Of a DNA stretch of 64,000 nt, positions 62,247-64,000 are shown piece by piece. The translations under genes and the position numbers were made by a program. The DNA comes from Gordionus sp. m RMFG-2023 (lineage: Eukaryota > Nematomorpha > Gordioida > Chordodea > Parachordodidae): assembly GCF_954871325.1 (NCBI RefSeq), contig NC_088776.1, positions 49,618,569 to 49,682,568 of the forward strand. Reading direction: 5' to 3'. Below the pieces are notes generated by a model, which had not been told where the DNA came from, did no database searches, and was given only the letters and a program-made list of their open reading frames with translations. Numbering within the stretch: the first letter of the stretch is position 1; each line of letters begins with the position of its first letter.

Positions 62247-63770
62247 GTATTAAGCTCATTAAGAGGAATCAAAAAATATTAATATTAATATTAAGTTTAT
62301 AAATAATTTATAACTTATTGAGATTTTTAAAACACTTAATTTCTTCTTTTTTTGACTAAACTACGGGCCTTGTTAAATATACATTATTGTTAAAAAATGA
62401 ATACAGAATCATGTATAACTTTTTAAGGAGATTCAGAAAATGGTATTATTTATTTTTTTTAAAAAAATATTTTAATTATCAAAAATATTTTTTTTTGACT
62501 AAGCTCCCGCCCCTATGCGCCCCTTATCAAAGAAGCTTATTTCATAAAAGATTAAAGCATAATCGTATTAAGCTCATTAAGAGAAATCAAAAAATGTTAA
62601 TATTAAGTTTATAAATAATTTTGAGATTTGGTAAAAACAGTTAATTTCTTCTTTTTTTTGGACTAAACTACGCGCCCCCTATCAAAGAAGCTTATTTCAT
62701 AAAAAATTAAAGCATAATCGTAAGCTCATTAATAGAAATCAAAAAATGTTAATATTAAGTTTATAAATAATTTATAACTTATTGAGATTTGGAAAAAACA
62801 CTTAATTTGTTCTTTTTTTGACTAAACTACGCGCCCCCGTTAAATATACATTATTTTTAAAAAATAAATACAGAATCATGTATAACTTTTTAAGGAGATT
62901 CAGTATTATTTATTTTTTTTAAAAAAATATTATTATTATCAAAAAAAATTTTTTTTTGACTAAACTACGTGCCCTTACGCGCCCCCTATCAAGGAATCTT
63001 AATTAAAGCCTAATCGTATTAAGCTCATTAAGAGGAATCAAAAAATATTAATATTAAGTTTATAAATAATTTATAACTTATTGAGATTTGGAAAAACACT
63101 TGATTTCTTCTTTTTTTGACTAAACTACGCGCCCCTACACGCCCCCGTTAAATCTACATTATTTTTAAAAAATGAATACAGAATCATATATAACTTTTCA
63201 AGGAGATTCAGAAAATGATATTATTTGTATATTTAACGGGAGCGCATAGAGGGCGCGTAGTTTAGTCAAAAAAAGAAGAAATTAAGTGTTTTATCCAAAT
63301 CTCAATAAGTTAGAAATTATTTATAAACTTAATATTAACATTTTTTGATTCCTCTTAATGAGCTTAATAGGATTATGCTTTAATTTTTTATGAAATAAGC
63401 TTCTTTGATATGGGGCGCGTAGTTTAGTCAAAAAAATTTGTTTTTTCAAAAGCCCACTAGGTTATAAAAAGTTTTAAAATATAATATTAACATTTTTCCA
63501 TACTTTTTAATAAGCTCTATATGATACTACGTTCATTTTTTATAAATTAAGCTTTTTTAATAGGGGGCGCATAGGGGCACATATTTTAGTCATGTAAAAA
63601 ATTAATTTTTTAAAAATTTTACTATGTTACCATTTTTTAAAATAAAAAAAAACATTTTCTGCTTTATCTTATGAAGCTAAATACGATTCTATGCTAATAT
63701 AATTTAAATTAAGCTTCTTTCATAGGGGGCGCGAAGTTTTCGGGGCCGCGTATTTTAGTCATGCCCCAAA

Positions 63771-64000
63771 AAATGGTTGGTTTTAATAAAACAATGTTAG
63801 AATTTTCAAAAAAAAGTTAATTTTAAAAAACAATGTTAAAATTTACAAAAAACAGATTTGTACAAAAAACAAGGTTAGATTTAAAAAACAATTTTAGGAT
63901 TTACAAAAAAAGATGTTTTCAAAAAACAATGTTTGAATCTACAAAAAAAAGCTCCATTTGGGGGCAGCAGCCTAAAATTTTATATTTACCCCCATTTGGA
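63771..64000. repeat. Short interspersed AAAAAACAATGTT repeats at the window edge
   Basis: The word AAAAAACAATGTT or close variants recurs about six times at irregular 20-45 bp spacing, ending with ATTTGGGGGCAGCAGCC and CCCCCATTTGG at the very edge. This is probably another element cut by the window boundary. Confidence 0.4.

Larger units (their letters stand above)
52790..63770. mobile_element. Foldback-like element with long arms built of tandem repeats
   Basis: The left arm (about 52790-53509, continuing after an insertion at 62255-63225) contains direct repeats of a 145-170 bp unit that starts TTGACTAAACTACGCGCCCC. Two unit types alternate: one with AAGCATAATCGTATTAAGCT, one with TACAGAATCATGTATAACTT. 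The right arm (about 63228-63770) is the reverse complement of the left outer part. Outer ends match as GGCATGACTAAAATACGCG at 52791 and its complement near 63765. Without the inserted DNA the element is about 2.2 kb. Long inverted arms made of sub-repeats are the hallmark of foldback-type elements. No transposase of its own was seen. Confidence 0.7.

Noticed and set aside
62255-63225. Regular direct repeats suggesting a CRISPR array
   Set aside because: Units are 145-170 bp without short variable spacers, show mirrored copies, and lie in animal DNA; a foldback arm explains them.

Overview
The window is nuclear DNA of an AT-rich animal. Evidence for an animal: spliced genes with GT-AG introns, a golgin-245/GOLGA4 homologue ending in a GRIP domain, a dynein roadblock light chain, a PCID2 homologue, and many animal-type transposons (P/THAP, hAT, Mutator-like, Ty3/Gypsy). 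I cannot name the species. Introns and spacers are low-complexity A/T, while exons and a few transposon ends stand out as GC-richer. Most coding exons are too short to appear as long open frames. I assembled them by matching reading frame, splice sites, intron phase and remembered family sequences, so exon edges are inferences.

Layout. 0-9.2 kb is transposon debris: the end of a small hAT-type element, hAT transposase remnants, an old Gypsy-type LTR element on the minus strand, a PHD-finger remnant and a partial duplication. At 9.2-9.6 kb (minus) is a complete three-exon roadblock light-chain gene. It is head to head with the golgin-245 homologue (plus, 10.0-36.7 kb, about 26 exons, roughly 1,405-1,435 residues), with 380 bp between the two start codons. 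Golgin introns hold a Gag-like inverted repeat, a short hAT derivative with perfect 8-bp target-site copies, a GC-richer prokaryote-like island, copies of a small inverted-repeat family and an integrase fossil. Tail to tail with golgin, 37.98-46.06 kb (minus), is a PCID2 homologue (12 exons, 408 residues).

From 46.3 kb on the window is mostly mobile DNA: a short element with 9-bp target-site copies, Gypsy-type fossils, and the last exons of an unidentified plus-strand host gene (49.0-52.6 kb). An LTR element with matching ends and a 5-bp target-site duplication sits in one of that gene's introns. The last 11 kb is a nested stack. A foldback-like element (52.79-63.77 kb), whose arms are tandem repeats, is split by an 8.7-kb insertion with 8-bp target-site copies. 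That insertion contains an inverted hAT region, itself hit by a 469-bp element, and a 2.67-kb P/THAP-type transposon with about 100-bp inverted ends and a perfect 8-bp target-site duplication.

The three identified host genes act in different processes: golgin-245 tethers vesicles at the trans-Golgi, the roadblock chain is a dynein subunit, and PCID2 belongs to the TREX-2 mRNA-export complex. Only the promoter shared by the first two suggests any link. I see no rRNA, tRNA or CRISPR.
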